Under the pieces are notes generated by a model. The model was not told where the DNA came from, did no database searches, and was given only the letters and a program-made list of their open reading frames with translations. Below, in pieces: positions 9,101-18,221 of a DNA stretch of 64,000 nt. The first letter of the stretch is position 1. Each line of letters opens with the position of its first letter. Source of the DNA: Microbacterium sp. GCS4 (GTDB taxonomy: Bacteria > Actinomycetota > Actinomycetes > Actinomycetales > Microbacteriaceae); contig NZ_LGYE01000001.1 in NCBI RefSeq assembly GCF_001262495.1, positions 1,054,001 to 1,118,000 of the forward strand, in the 5' to 3' direction. The position numbers were made by a program, and so were the translations under genes.

Positions 9101-9402
9101 TCCTGACCCACGACCTCGGTCGTGACACCCTGGCGGATCTTGGCCGTGTGCGCGGCGCCGCCGAGCACCGCGAGCTCGCTGTGCGCGTGCATGTCGATGA
9201 AGCCGGGGGCGAGCACCAGGCCGTTCGCGTCGATCTCGACCGCGGTCTCGGGGAGTTCGGGCGCGGTCTCACCGGGGCGGACGACGGCGACGACGCGCGC
9301 GCCCTCGAGGAACACGTCGGCGGTGAAGCGCGCGTCGCCCGTGCCGTCGACGACCGTGGCGTCACGGTAGACCCGCACGGGCTTCTCGGTGCTCAGAAGC
9401 AC
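6169..9402 (-). CDS. Fusion: N-acyl-D-amino-acid deacylase + GH20 beta-N-acetylhexosaminidase
   Basis: This single 1077-residue frame contains two complete enzymes. Residues 1 to about 539 are an amidohydrolase-superfamily D-aminoacylase: the metal motif GFIDMHAHSE (His72, His74), SSGLTYTPGM, HLTHA, SGGSDG, and HPRGRGTFPRYLGHYVRE typical of N-acyl-D-amino-acid deacylases. Residues from about 540 to 1077 are a GH20 hexosaminidase: MLDVARHF, HLTDDQGWR, PEVELPGH, and the catalytic GGDE (Asp845-Glu846). An in-frame Met540 marks the joint, where two separate genes would normally meet. No signal peptide is seen, so both domains should act in the cytoplasm on imported muropeptide or chitin fragments. 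The gene overlaps the upstream PLP enzyme by 10 bases. Separate genes fused by a sequencing error cannot be excluded. Confidence 0.85.
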   Translation of the reverse strand: MLLSTEKPVRVYRDATVVDGTGDARFTADVFLEGARVVAVVRPGETAPELPETAVEIDANGLVLAPGFIDMHAHSELAVLGGAAHTAKIRQGVTTEVVGQDGLGYAPLDDRAAAVIPAQIAGWNGPAASVPWRSMDDLLRAFDESAVANTAVLVPQGNLRMIVVGHENRRATADEIDAMCALLGEALDEGAFGMSSGLTYTPGMYADTAELEALCRVVAERGGYWSPHTRSYGGAALEAYREALDIGRRTGCPIHLTHATMNFAPNRGRAAELLALVDEALADGVEVTLDTYPYLPGATTLAALLPSRLAETGDLLGTIAALDGDGREAVRVELEEIGCDGFHGERAEWSAIQIAGTGDPALGDLVGRTVAEIAEDSGQRAVDVVLDTILQDAGATGILMHIGDEGNVREIMRHPSHSGGSDGILIGARPHPRGRGTFPRYLGHYVRELGVLTLEEAVRHLSGTPAARLGLDRGDAPRGVIREGATADLVLFDPETVAAGATFEEPHEAPVGIVEVLVGGTPVVVAGEATGETPGRALRMAPAAHRATVPLAQSEIDPAAEPFLWTATTPVDAPDALVASARRLGAPHAETAGPAITLRVDASLADADFAAGRIAAEAFRIAVTSEGIAVDGASPAGVFRGVTVLRQLREPGAQRSRIPAGFWTGAPAYAWRGTMLDVARHFRPVEDLRRLVDLLADHHLNVLHLHLTDDQGWRFEVPGYPRLVEIGARRESTQRGHGPLATVESGVHEGHYTQTELRDLVAYAAERFVTVVPEVELPGHIQAGLAAYPELGNVDVGDPVTAPWERFGVNPRTLAPTEASLAFGRAAIDALCDVFDSPWIGIGGDEVPVTEWAQSAAAGERMRELGLASPHDVQPWFTAHFVEHVRSRGRTALAWDEVLEGDVPDGVEILAWRGPVAMREALRRGIPVIACPDLEMYLDYPQSESAEEPIRVGPPLPIEHVYTLRVEDGARGAQANVWTEHLPTRDRVDFAMFPRLAAVAERLWEGGDPRPFEDFGRRLPTHLRRLADSGVRYRPLDGPTPAQRRPGVPGKPLTREAREQIVEGLVARLVERAERLD

Positions 9403-10610
9403 GTCGCCACCGCCCCGATCACGCGCGGGTCGGCGGCATCCGGGTCATCGATGATCGCCACCACGCGCCACTTGTCGAACGCGGTGCAGGGGTGGGAGAG
9501 CCCGAGGCGCACGACGTCTCCCGGCGCGACGGAGGCCGCGGGATCGAGACGGAGGAACGCGTGCTGGTCGTTGAGGGCGGTGATCGTCCCGGCCACCGAC
9601 TGCGGCGTCGGGAGATCGATGTCGAACGGCACGTCGCGACGGCCGGCGTCGAGCAGTGCGAGGCTCGGCTCCGGCTGCGACACCACGCGGCTCCAGGCGT
9701 GCATCGCCGAGCGCAACGGCTCCGTTCCGGTCAGAGGCCCGAAGGGCGACATGCGCGTGTAGAAGCCGTCGTCGTGGATCTGGAACGCACCGGAGCGGAG
9801 CACGACGTTTGCGTCTCCGCCGTGCGGTGCGAGAACGGCGGCCGCGCGGTCGGGGAACGAGCTCCCGCCGGCGCTCAGCACGGGCCGGAGCCCTTCGGGG
9901 TAGGCGAGACGCGCGTGCAGCGCGACGAGCGTCTCGAGGTAGGCGTCGACGGCAGCGACCGAAGCATCGCTGCGGTCCGGGCCGAACGGCCCCTCGTAGC
10001 CGGCCACTCCGGCGAGACGCAGACCCGGTGCTGCCGTGATCGCCGCGGCGATCCGCTCCCCCTGGTCGATCGTGCGCGCTCCCGTGCGACCGCCGGCGCC
10101 GCCGAGCTCGACCAGCACGTCGAGGGGCCGTGGTGCGTCGGTGAGCGCTGCGGCGAGGATCTCGACGGTGTCCACCGAATCCGCCCAGCAGAGGATGCGC
10201 AGCCCGTCGTCGGCGGCGAGCAGGTCGCCGAGGTGCGAGGCCGCCGCTCGATCGGTCACCGCGTTCGCGATCAGCACGGTCGAGACGCCGGCGTGCACCG
10301 CGACCTCCGCCTGCCACGGCGTCGCGACCGAGATGCCCCAGGCGCCCGCGTCGAGGAGGCGCTGCCACAGGGCGGGCGCCATGGTCGTCTTGCCGTGCGG
10401 CGCGAGCAGCACGCCCTGATCCCGGGCCCAGCCGAACACGGTCGCCTCGTTGTGGGCGAGCGCTGCCTCGTGCACGGTCAGCACCGGGGTGACGAGATCG
10501 GAGAGACGCAGTCCTGCGCCGCCGACCTCCGAGAGCACGAGCCCCGCCGCGTGCGCCGGAAACCCCTTCGTCCACGAGCCGAGTGCGGGATCCGGAATTT
10601 GTAGAGGCAT
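9393..10610 (-). CDS. PLP-dependent D-serine dehydratase-like / D-amino-acid deaminase
   Basis: This 405-residue protein has a fold-type III alanine-racemase N-terminal barrel with the PLP lysine in APHGKTTM (Lys74). Its C-terminal domain carries the His-x-Cys zinc pair in SHPCTAFDKW (His373, Cys375) that marks the DSD1/D-serine dehydratase and D-threonine aldolase group. It should remove the amino group from a beta-hydroxy D-amino acid, giving an enamine such as 2-aminoacrylate. It lies upstream of and overlaps the deacylase-GH20 gene, which would supply free D-amino acids, and is divergent from ridA, which hydrolyses enamines. D-threonine aldolase or racemase activity remains possible. Confidence 0.8.
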   Translation of the reverse strand: MPLQIPDPALGSWTKGFPAHAAGLVLSEVGGAGLRLSDLVTPVLTVHEAALAHNEATVFGWARDQGVLLAPHGKTTMAPALWQRLLDAGAWGISVATPWQAEVAVHAGVSTVLIANAVTDRAAASHLGDLLAADDGLRILCWADSVDTVEILAAALTDAPRPLDVLVELGGAGGRTGARTIDQGERIAAAITAAPGLRLAGVAGYEGPFGPDRSDASVAAVDAYLETLVALHARLAYPEGLRPVLSAGGSSFPDRAAAVLAPHGGDANVVLRSGAFQIHDDGFYTRMSPFGPLTGTEPLRSAMHAWSRVVSQPEPSLALLDAGRRDVPFDIDLPTPQSVAGTITALNDQHAFLRLDPAASVAPGDVVRLGLSHPCTAFDKWRVVAIIDDPDAADPRVIGAVATCF

Positions 10611-10616
10611 CTAACA

Positions 10617-10622
10617 AGGCTA
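10617..10622 (-). promoter_or_regulatory. -10 box TAGCCT for leaderless D-amino-acid gene
   Basis: On the minus strand TAGCCT is followed by 6 bases and then the ATG at 10610. It is separated by one base from the -10 box of the divergent ridA. Confidence 0.55.
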
Positions 10623-10623
10623 C

Positions 10624-10629
10624 TAGGCT
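10624..10629 (+). promoter_or_regulatory. -10 box TAGGCT for leaderless ridA
   Basis: TAGGCT is followed by 6 bases and then the ATG at 10636. There is no Shine-Dalgarno sequence. It abuts the opposing -10 box. Confidence 0.55.
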
Positions 10630-10635
10630 GAATGC

Positions 10636-11040
10636 ATGACTTCGAAGACCCGCATCTCCACCGACGCCGCCCCCGCTCCCGCCCACACCTTCTCCCAGGG
10701 TGTGCGCAAGGGCCCGTTCGTGCAGGTCTCGGGCCAGGGCCCGGTCGACCCGGTGACGAACGAGTACCTGTTCCCCGGCGACGTCGCGGCGCAGACCACG
10801 CGCACGCTCGAGAACGTCAAGGCGATCGTCGAGGCATCCGGCGCGACCTTCGACGACGTCGTGATGCTGCGCGTCTACCTCACCAAGCGCGAGGACTTCG
10901 CGGTCATGAACGACGCCTACGGCGCCTTCGTGACCGCGCACACGACGAGCGGCGTCCTCCCCTCCCGCACCACCGTGTTCACCGGGCTGCCGCGCGAGGA
11001 GATGCTCGTCGAGATCGACGGCATCGCCATCGTCGACTGA
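10636..11040 (+). CDS. ridA: RidA-family enamine/imine deaminase
   Basis: RidA proteins hydrolyse reactive enamines such as 2-aminoacrylate, released by PLP dehydratases, to keto acids. The 134-residue protein has the substrate-binding arginine in PSRTTVF (Arg111) and the conserved acidic residue in MLVEID (Glu126). Its start is 25 bases from the divergent D-serine-dehydratase-like gene, a direct functional match. An ATG 4 bases earlier (10632) is in another frame. Confidence 0.9.
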   Translation: MTSKTRISTDAAPAPAHTFSQGVRKGPFVQVSGQGPVDPVTNEYLFPGDVAAQTTRTLENVKAIVEASGATFDDVVMLRVYLTKREDFAVMNDAYGAFVTAHTTSGVLPSRTTVFTGLPREEMLVEIDGIAIVD

Positions 11041-11153
11041 GCGACGGCCCGAGACGGCCGCTATCGGCTCTTCCTGACCGTTGCCTCCCTGTTACCTGCC
11101 ATCACGTACCATGGGATGTGATAAGGCCACGTGAGAACCGGGGGGTGAAGTTC

Positions 11154-12617
11154 GTGACCGATCTGATCTCAGCGCAGGATGCGAAGACCGAGAAGCTGAC
11201 CGAGGCGGACACCGCACTCGACGGCAAGGACTCCGGCGGCGACCAGCCGCTCGCCTGGGCCCCCATCGAACCGGCGCCCAAGAAGAAGCGTCTCGCGCTC
11301 TGGATCGGGCTCGGCGCGGGTGTCGTCGCGATCGGCGCCGGCGCCGCATCCATGATCCTGATCGCCCCCGGCACCACGGTGGCGGGCATCCCGGTCGGGT
11401 GGCTCACTCCCGGAGCCGCTGCCGACGCGATCAGCGCGCACGTGGCCGAGACCGAGGTCGTCCTGACCGGGGTCGGCGACGACATCGTCCTCTCCGGCTC
11501 GGAGCTCGGCGCGTCGGTCGATGCCACGGCACTCGCGGACGAGGCGTTCGCCACGCACCCGATGTGGAACCTCGGTTCGTGGATGGGCGAGCCCGTCGCC
11601 GGTGACATCACCTTCGACACCGCCACCGCTGACTCCGCGCTCCGCGACGCCGTGCCGACCAGCTTCGACGACCCGGTGGACGCCGGCGTCGTCTTCGATG
11701 CAGCGACCGGCGCGTTCGTCATCACGCCGTCCGTGACGGGAACGGGCGTCGACCTCGACGCCCTCTCCACGGCCTTCACCGAGACCATCGCCGACGGCGG
11801 CAAGCGCCTCGAGTTCCCGGGCGGTCCGGCCGAGGCCACTGCGGCTGTGAGCGACGACGACGCCACGGCCTTCGCCACCGAGCTCAACACGATGATGGGC
11901 ACCATCGGTTTCTACATCGGCGAGGAGCGTACGGTTCCGATCGACGCCGCCACCGCCTCCACGTGGTTCACGGTCGTCGACGACGACGGCACCCTGCGCA
12001 TCGACGCCGACCAGACGGCGATCCAGGCGACGGTCGACGCACTGCCCGCCGCCGTGGACATCGCGCCCATCAACGCGAACACGATCGTCGACTCCGCCGG
12101 CAAGGTGCTGCGCACCGAGTCGGAGGGCGTCAACGGACGAGCGATCGGCGACACCTCGAACCTCGCCTCCGACGTGGTCGAGAAGCTCGAGGCGGGCGAG
12201 GCCGTGTTCCCGATCAGCGTGACGGAGACGCCGTTCCAGTCCGTCAACGTGCTCCGCACGATCGACGTGAACCTCAGTTCGCAGACCGCGACCCTGCTCG
12301 AGAACGGCGCCGTCGTGCGCTCCTGGAAGATCTCCTCCGGCAAGGCCGCGACGCCCACCGACACCGGCAACTTCAAGGTCTACGCGCACGTGCGGATGCA
12401 GACCATGAAGAGCCGCGAGCCCGACGGGTCGATCACCGAAACGCCGAACGTCCCCTGGGTGACGTACTTCAACGGCGACGAGGCCTTCCACGGCACGTAC
12501 TGGCACAGCAACTTCGGCAACCGGATGAGCCACGGCTGCGTCAACATGCCCATCGACGTCGCGAAGTTCGTGTACGAGTGGGCGCCCGTGGGCCTCGAGG
12601 TCTCGGTGCACAACTGA
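11154..12617 (+). CDS. L,D-transpeptidase (YkuD) with N-terminal peptidoglycan-binding domains
   Basis: This 487-residue protein forms 3-3 cross-links in peptidoglycan outside the membrane. A short cytoplasmic tail is followed by KKKR and a single membrane helix (about residues 43-65). A PG_binding_4/VanW-like region with repeated xVTG and PSVTG segments spans about 70-355. The YkuD domain ends in HSNFGNRMSHGCVNMP with the catalytic Cys462. I chose GTG 11154 because GGGGG ends 9 bases upstream; GTG 11145 in the same frame would add three residues. An upstream open frame in the same phase overlaps ridA and is not coding. A strong hairpin follows the stop. Confidence 0.88.
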   Translation: MTDLISAQDAKTEKLTEADTALDGKDSGGDQPLAWAPIEPAPKKKRLALWIGLGAGVVAIGAGAASMILIAPGTTVAGIPVGWLTPGAAADAISAHVAETEVVLTGVGDDIVLSGSELGASVDATALADEAFATHPMWNLGSWMGEPVAGDITFDTATADSALRDAVPTSFDDPVDAGVVFDAATGAFVITPSVTGTGVDLDALSTAFTETIADGGKRLEFPGGPAEATAAVSDDDATAFATELNTMMGTIGFYIGEERTVPIDAATASTWFTVVDDDGTLRIDADQTAIQATVDALPAAVDIAPINANTIVDSAGKVLRTESEGVNGRAIGDTSNLASDVVEKLEAGEAVFPISVTETPFQSVNVLRTIDVNLSSQTATLLENGAVVRSWKISSGKAATPTDTGNFKVYAHVRMQTMKSREPDGSITETPNVPWVTYFNGDEAFHGTYWHSNFGNRMSHGCVNMPIDVAKFVYEWAPVGLEVSVHN

Positions 12618-12654
12618 GTCGATCTCCGCGCCGCCCTCGGGCACCGCGAACACG

Positions 12655-12690
12655 ACGAAGGGCCGGATGCGTTCGCATCCGGCCCTTCGT
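12655..12690. terminator. Bidirectional terminator hairpin
   Basis: A 16-bp perfect stem beginning ACGAAGGGCCGGATGC, with a 4-base loop, lies between the convergent L,D-transpeptidase and icd genes. Confidence 0.85.
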
Positions 12691-12704
12691 GCATCCCCCG
12701 TGCC

Positions 12705-14924
<2,220 letters not shown>

Positions 14925-15034
14925 CGGGAGGTTCTCCGTTCACGAGGGCAGAATTGTCTCGATACCAAGATACCTGAGGGTCTCGTCGGCCTGAGAAATC
15001 GTCCTGATCCTGGGTGCGGAGCGCCCCGAGGGGT

Positions 15035-15040
15035 TAGCCT
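15035..15040 (+). promoter_or_regulatory. -10 box TAGCCT for a leaderless acetyltransferase gene
   Basis: TAGCCT ends 6 bases before the ATG at 15047, with no ribosome binding site. Confidence 0.5.
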
Positions 15041-15046
15041 GTGATC

Positions 15047-15505
15047 ATGTCCGAACTGCGCATGGTCGAACTCTCCGCTGCGACGATCGTCGCCGTGAAC
15101 AACCTGTCGCTCAAGCCCGGGCAGGAGCAGTTCCTCGCTCCGGTGTCCTACGGCATCGCCGCGACCGTGATCAACCCCCAGACCTCGTGGCAGCGCGTCG
15201 TGCTCGACGGCGATCAGGTCGTCGGCTTCGTGAGCGCCAACTTCGACTCCGAGGCACCCGAGGAGCACTTCCGCTCGGTGCTGTGGCGTGTCAACGTCGA
15301 TGCCGAGGGTCAAGGCAAGGGCGTCGGCCGCTTCGCGGTCGAGAGCCTTCTCGAGGAGGCCCGCGCCCGCGGTGTCGACCACGTCAACGTCATCTACGAG
15401 GCGGGTGAGGACGGCCCCGAGGCCTTCTTCCTCCGCGTCGGCTTCACGCCGGTCGGCGAGACCGAGTACTCCGAGGTCATCGCCGAGATCCGCGTCACGT
15501 CCTGA
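15047..15505 (+). CDS. GNAT-family N-acetyltransferase
   Basis: The 152-residue protein has the GNAT acetyl-CoA motif A (WRVNVDAEGQGKGVGRFAVE, with the Q-x-x-G-x-G/A core in QGKGVG) and the C-terminal FFLRVGFTPVGE motif. It resembles the spermidine/diamine acetyltransferase (BltD/PaiA-like) subgroup, but the substrate is not shown. I start it at the ATG 15047, which the -10 box places at the transcript end; an in-frame GTG at 15041 would lie between box and start. Confidence 0.8.
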   Translation: MSELRMVELSAATIVAVNNLSLKPGQEQFLAPVSYGIAATVINPQTSWQRVVLDGDQVVGFVSANFDSEAPEEHFRSVLWRVNVDAEGQGKGVGRFAVESLLEEARARGVDHVNVIYEAGEDGPEAFFLRVGFTPVGETEYSEVIAEIRVTS

Positions 15506-15626
15506 GACCGGCGGCGGGGCCTCGAATCCCCTCCCCCATCGAGGTCTCGTCGCCCTTTCCGCGACGACTGCGGGAGCGCTCTCAGGCGCGGGGGTCACGA
15601 ATTTGTTGCGGGACACCACAAAAGTC

Positions 15627-15656
15627 TTGCGCCCGGACCCCGAACCTGCCTATCAT
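15627..15656 (+). promoter_or_regulatory. Promoter TTGCGC-N18-TATCAT for the LacI-type regulator
   Basis: A -35 box (15627-15632) and a -10 box (15651-15656) with 18 bases between them precede the regulator gene. The palindrome at 15674-15685 lies just downstream, where a repressor would block it. Confidence 0.6.
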
Positions 15657-15673
15657 CGCTTTCGAGGCGCTGG

Positions 15674-15685
15674 CGAAGCGCTTCG
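15674..15685. promoter_or_regulatory. LacI-family operator, copy 1
   Basis: CGAAGCGCTTCG is a perfect 12-bp palindrome with the central CG usual for LacI/GalR operators. It almost matches copy 2 at 16767-16780. Confidence 0.75.
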
Positions 15686-15719
15686 ACGATTTCCCCGAAC
15701 GAGTGACGACGGAGTCCCG

Positions 15720-16733
15720 ATGACGACGATCCATGAGGTGGCCAGCGCCGCCGGCGTGTCGATCAGCACCGTCTCCTACGCGCTGAGCGGCAAGCGCCCG
15801 GTGTCCGAGAAGACCCGACTGCGCATCGAGGACGCCGCGCGGACACTCGGCTACGAGCCAGACGCCGGAGCACGGATGCTGGCGGGACGACGCACGCACA
15901 TCTTCGCGCTCACCGAGCCGCTGCGCGCCGACACGCACGCCCCCACCCACATGGCCTTCGTGCTCGCGACGGCCGTCGCCGCCCGGCGCCGCGGCTACGA
16001 CATCCTGCTCCTCACCGACGAGCAGACCTCGGACGGCATGAACCGCGTCGCCGCCAGCAGGCTCGCCGACGCGATCCTCGTGCTCGATGTGGCTCCCGAC
16101 GACGAGCGCGCCGACATCGCCCGCTCCGTGCGCACGCCCACAGTGTTCATCGGGATCCCGAACGACCCCCAGGGCCTCACCTGCGTGGACCTCGACTTCG
16201 AGGCCGCCGGCGGGCTCGCCGTGGACCGGATCGCGGATGCCGGGCACACGTCCGTCGCGCTCCTCGGCCAGACCGAGGTCTCGTACGCCAAGTCGAACTT
16301 CCCGCGGCGACTGCTGCAGGGCGTCGCTGAGCGGAGCAAGGTCCGCGGCCTGACGCTCACGACCGTCACCACCGGCGCGACCACGACCGACGTCGGCGCG
16401 GTACGTGCGGCGGTCGACGCAGCGCTCGACCGAGGGGACCGCGCATTCATCGTGCACGCGGTGGGCGATGTGCACGAGGCACTGCTCGAGACGCTCGACT
16501 CCCGAGGGCTGCGCATCGGCGTCGACGTCTCGGTCGTCTCCGCCGCGGCCTCGTTCGACACGACGACGCTGCCCTCGCCGATCGACACGATCCCGCTCGT
16601 GCCGCAGCGATCGTGCGAACTGGCGGTCGACCTCGCGGTCGCGCAGCTCGAGTCACCTCGCCCCGCTCCCCGTATCCATCTGATTCCCCCGGAGTACCGC
16701 GTCGCCGGCTCCCTCGTCCCCGCTCGGGAATGA
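15720..16733 (+). CDS. LacI-family transcriptional regulator of the alpha-xyloside operon
   Basis: This 337-residue repressor has the LacI helix-turn-helix at residues 1-50 (TIHEVASAAGVSISTVSYALSGKRPVS, with the hinge helix ARMLAGRR) and a periplasmic-binding-protein-like sensor domain. It ends IHLIPPEYRVAGS, usual for the family. The start ATG 15720 gives the canonical N-terminus; upstream in-frame starts overlap the acetyltransferase gene. A matching palindrome in front of it and another in front of the ABC importer indicate that it controls itself and that operon. Confidence 0.9.
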   Translation: MTTIHEVASAAGVSISTVSYALSGKRPVSEKTRLRIEDAARTLGYEPDAGARMLAGRRTHIFALTEPLRADTHAPTHMAFVLATAVAARRRGYDILLLTDEQTSDGMNRVAASRLADAILVLDVAPDDERADIARSVRTPTVFIGIPNDPQGLTCVDLDFEAAGGLAVDRIADAGHTSVALLGQTEVSYAKSNFPRRLLQGVAERSKVRGLTLTTVTTGATTTDVGAVRAAVDAALDRGDRAFIVHAVGDVHEALLETLDSRGLRIGVDVSVVSAAASFDTTTLPSPIDTIPLVPQRSCELAVDLAVAQLESPRPAPRIHLIPPEYRVAGSLVPARE

Positions 16734-16766
16734 CCGAGCGACGACCGCGCTCTCTCGTCGCCTTTG

Positions 16767-16780
16767 TCGAAACGCTTCGA
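16767..16780. promoter_or_regulatory. LacI-family operator, copy 2
   Basis: TCGAAACGCTTCGA shares the CGAA-CGCTTCG core with copy 1 and lies 80 bases before the solute-binding-protein start, in the gap after the regulator. Confidence 0.75.
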
Positions 16781-16860
16781 CGAAGGCGCCGATGACCACA
16801 ACTGAACACGACCCAGAGAAGTGTCCCGGCCCGAGGGCCACCGAGAAAGGAGTGCCGACG

Positions 16861-18168
16861 ATGGCACGCAACATCCGCAGAACGAAGACGTTGGCCGCAC
16901 TGGCCACGCTGACGGCGGCAGGCATCGCCCTCAGCGGCTGCACCGCCGGCTCCGGAGGCGAGGGCGGCGACGGCCAGACGCTGAAGCTCTGGCACTACGA
17001 GGGCGCCGACAGCGCGATGGGCAAGGCGTGGGCCGAGGCCATCGAGATCTTCGAGGAGGAGACGGGTGCGACCGTCGAGTTCGAGGAGAAGTCGTTCGAG
17101 CAGATCCAGAAGACCGCGAGCCAGGTGCTCGACACGGACGCCGCTCCCGACCTCATGGAGTTCAACAAGGGCAACGCGACCGCAGGCTTCCTCGCCTCGA
17201 CCGGCCTGATCGCCGACATCTCCGACGCGGTCGACGAGTACGGGTGGGACGAGAAGCTCGCACCCTCGCTGCAGACCACCGCCAAGTACTCCGAAGACGG
17301 TGTGATGGGCGGGGACACGTGGTTCGGCATCCCGAACTACGGCGAGTTCGTCGGCGTGTACTACAACCAGGATGCGTTCGCCGCGGCCGGTCTCGAGATC
17401 CCGACCACCTACGAGGAGTTCGTGGACGTGCTCGACGCGTTCGTCGCGCAGGGCGTCACCCCGCTCGCCGAGGCGGGTGCCGAGTACCCGCTGGGCCAGC
17501 TCTGGTACCAGCTCGCGCTGCTGGAGGGCGACCGCAGCTTCGTCGACGCCTACCAGCTGTACGACGGCGAGGTCGACTGGCAGGGACCGGAGATCAGCTC
17601 CGCGACCGAGACGCTCAAGGAGTACGTCGACAAGGGCTACATCGCCTCCGACGTCTCCTCCGTCAAGGCCGAGGACGCGGGCGTCTCGTTCATCAACGGC
17701 ACCTCGCCGATCTTCGTCTCGGGCTCGTGGTGGTTCGGCCGCTTCGTCGCCGAGGCGACCGGCTTCGACTGGACCATGAACGCCTTCCCGGGCGCCGACC
17801 TGTCGCTCGGCTCCTCCGGCAACCTGTGGGTCGTGCCCGAGAATGCGGCGAACAAGGAGCTTGCCTACCAGTTCATCGACATCACGATGCGCCCCGAGAT
17901 CCAGGCGATCATCGGCAACAACGGCGGACTGCCCGTCGCCGCAGACACCGCCGACATCACGGACGAGAAGAGCGCCGCGCTCATCGAGACGTTCAACGGC
18001 GTGCTCGACGCCGACGGACTCTCGTTCTACCCGGACTGGCCCGCACCCGGCTTCTACGACGTGATCGTGCAGGAGCTGCAGGGCCTCATCACCGGCGCCC
18101 AGGATGCGAAGACCACCGACGAGAACCTCGGCGAGCAGTACGACGAGGGCACGGCGGAATTCCGTTGA
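16861..18168 (+). CDS. Sugar ABC transporter, solute-binding lipoprotein
   Basis: This 435-residue family 1 extracellular solute-binding protein captures the sugar outside the membrane. A basic N-terminus, a hydrophobic stretch and the lipobox LSGC (Cys27) show a lipoprotein signal. The mature part has the TLKLWHYEG opening and WVVPENAANKELAYQFIDI segment typical of CUT1 importers. GAAAGGAG lies 9 bases before the ATG at 16861. It is the first gene of the importer operon; a hairpin follows it. Confidence 0.92.
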   Translation: MARNIRRTKTLAALATLTAAGIALSGCTAGSGGEGGDGQTLKLWHYEGADSAMGKAWAEAIEIFEEETGATVEFEEKSFEQIQKTASQVLDTDAAPDLMEFNKGNATAGFLASTGLIADISDAVDEYGWDEKLAPSLQTTAKYSEDGVMGGDTWFGIPNYGEFVGVYYNQDAFAAAGLEIPTTYEEFVDVLDAFVAQGVTPLAEAGAEYPLGQLWYQLALLEGDRSFVDAYQLYDGEVDWQGPEISSATETLKEYVDKGYIASDVSSVKAEDAGVSFINGTSPIFVSGSWWFGRFVAEATGFDWTMNAFPGADLSLGSSGNLWVVPENAANKELAYQFIDITMRPEIQAIIGNNGGLPVAADTADITDEKSAALIETFNGVLDADGLSFYPDWPAPGFYDVIVQELQGLITGAQDAKTTDENLGEQYDEGTAEFR

Positions 18169-18175
18169 TCCACCC

Positions 18176-18203
18176 GCGGGGGCGGCGTCCGCGCCGCCCC
18201 CGC
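18176..18203 (+). terminator. Hairpin between binding-protein and permease genes
   Basis: The 12-bp perfect stem GCGGGGGCGGCG, with a 4-base loop and no T tract, lies in the 53-base gap. Such hairpins usually protect or attenuate the message so that more binding protein than permease is made. Confidence 0.6.
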
Positions 18204-18221
18204 ATCCTCCTGGAGAAGAAC

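Noticed and set aside
5725..9762. A 1345-codon open frame on the plus strand
   Set aside because: It lies opposite the ROK repressor and deacylase-GH20 genes, which have clear domains and motifs; its own composition is that of a shadow frame.
9402..9762. Extending the deacylase-GH20 protein or adding an extra gene upstream of 9402
   Set aside because: The PLP-enzyme frame ends at 9393 and is complete to its C-terminal zinc domain, so no room is left for another gene.
10632..11153. Start of the L,D-transpeptidase at 10632
   Set aside because: The upstream part of that frame overlaps ridA out of phase and is Arg/His-rich; starts at 11145 or 11154 give the usual short cytoplasmic tail before the membrane helix.
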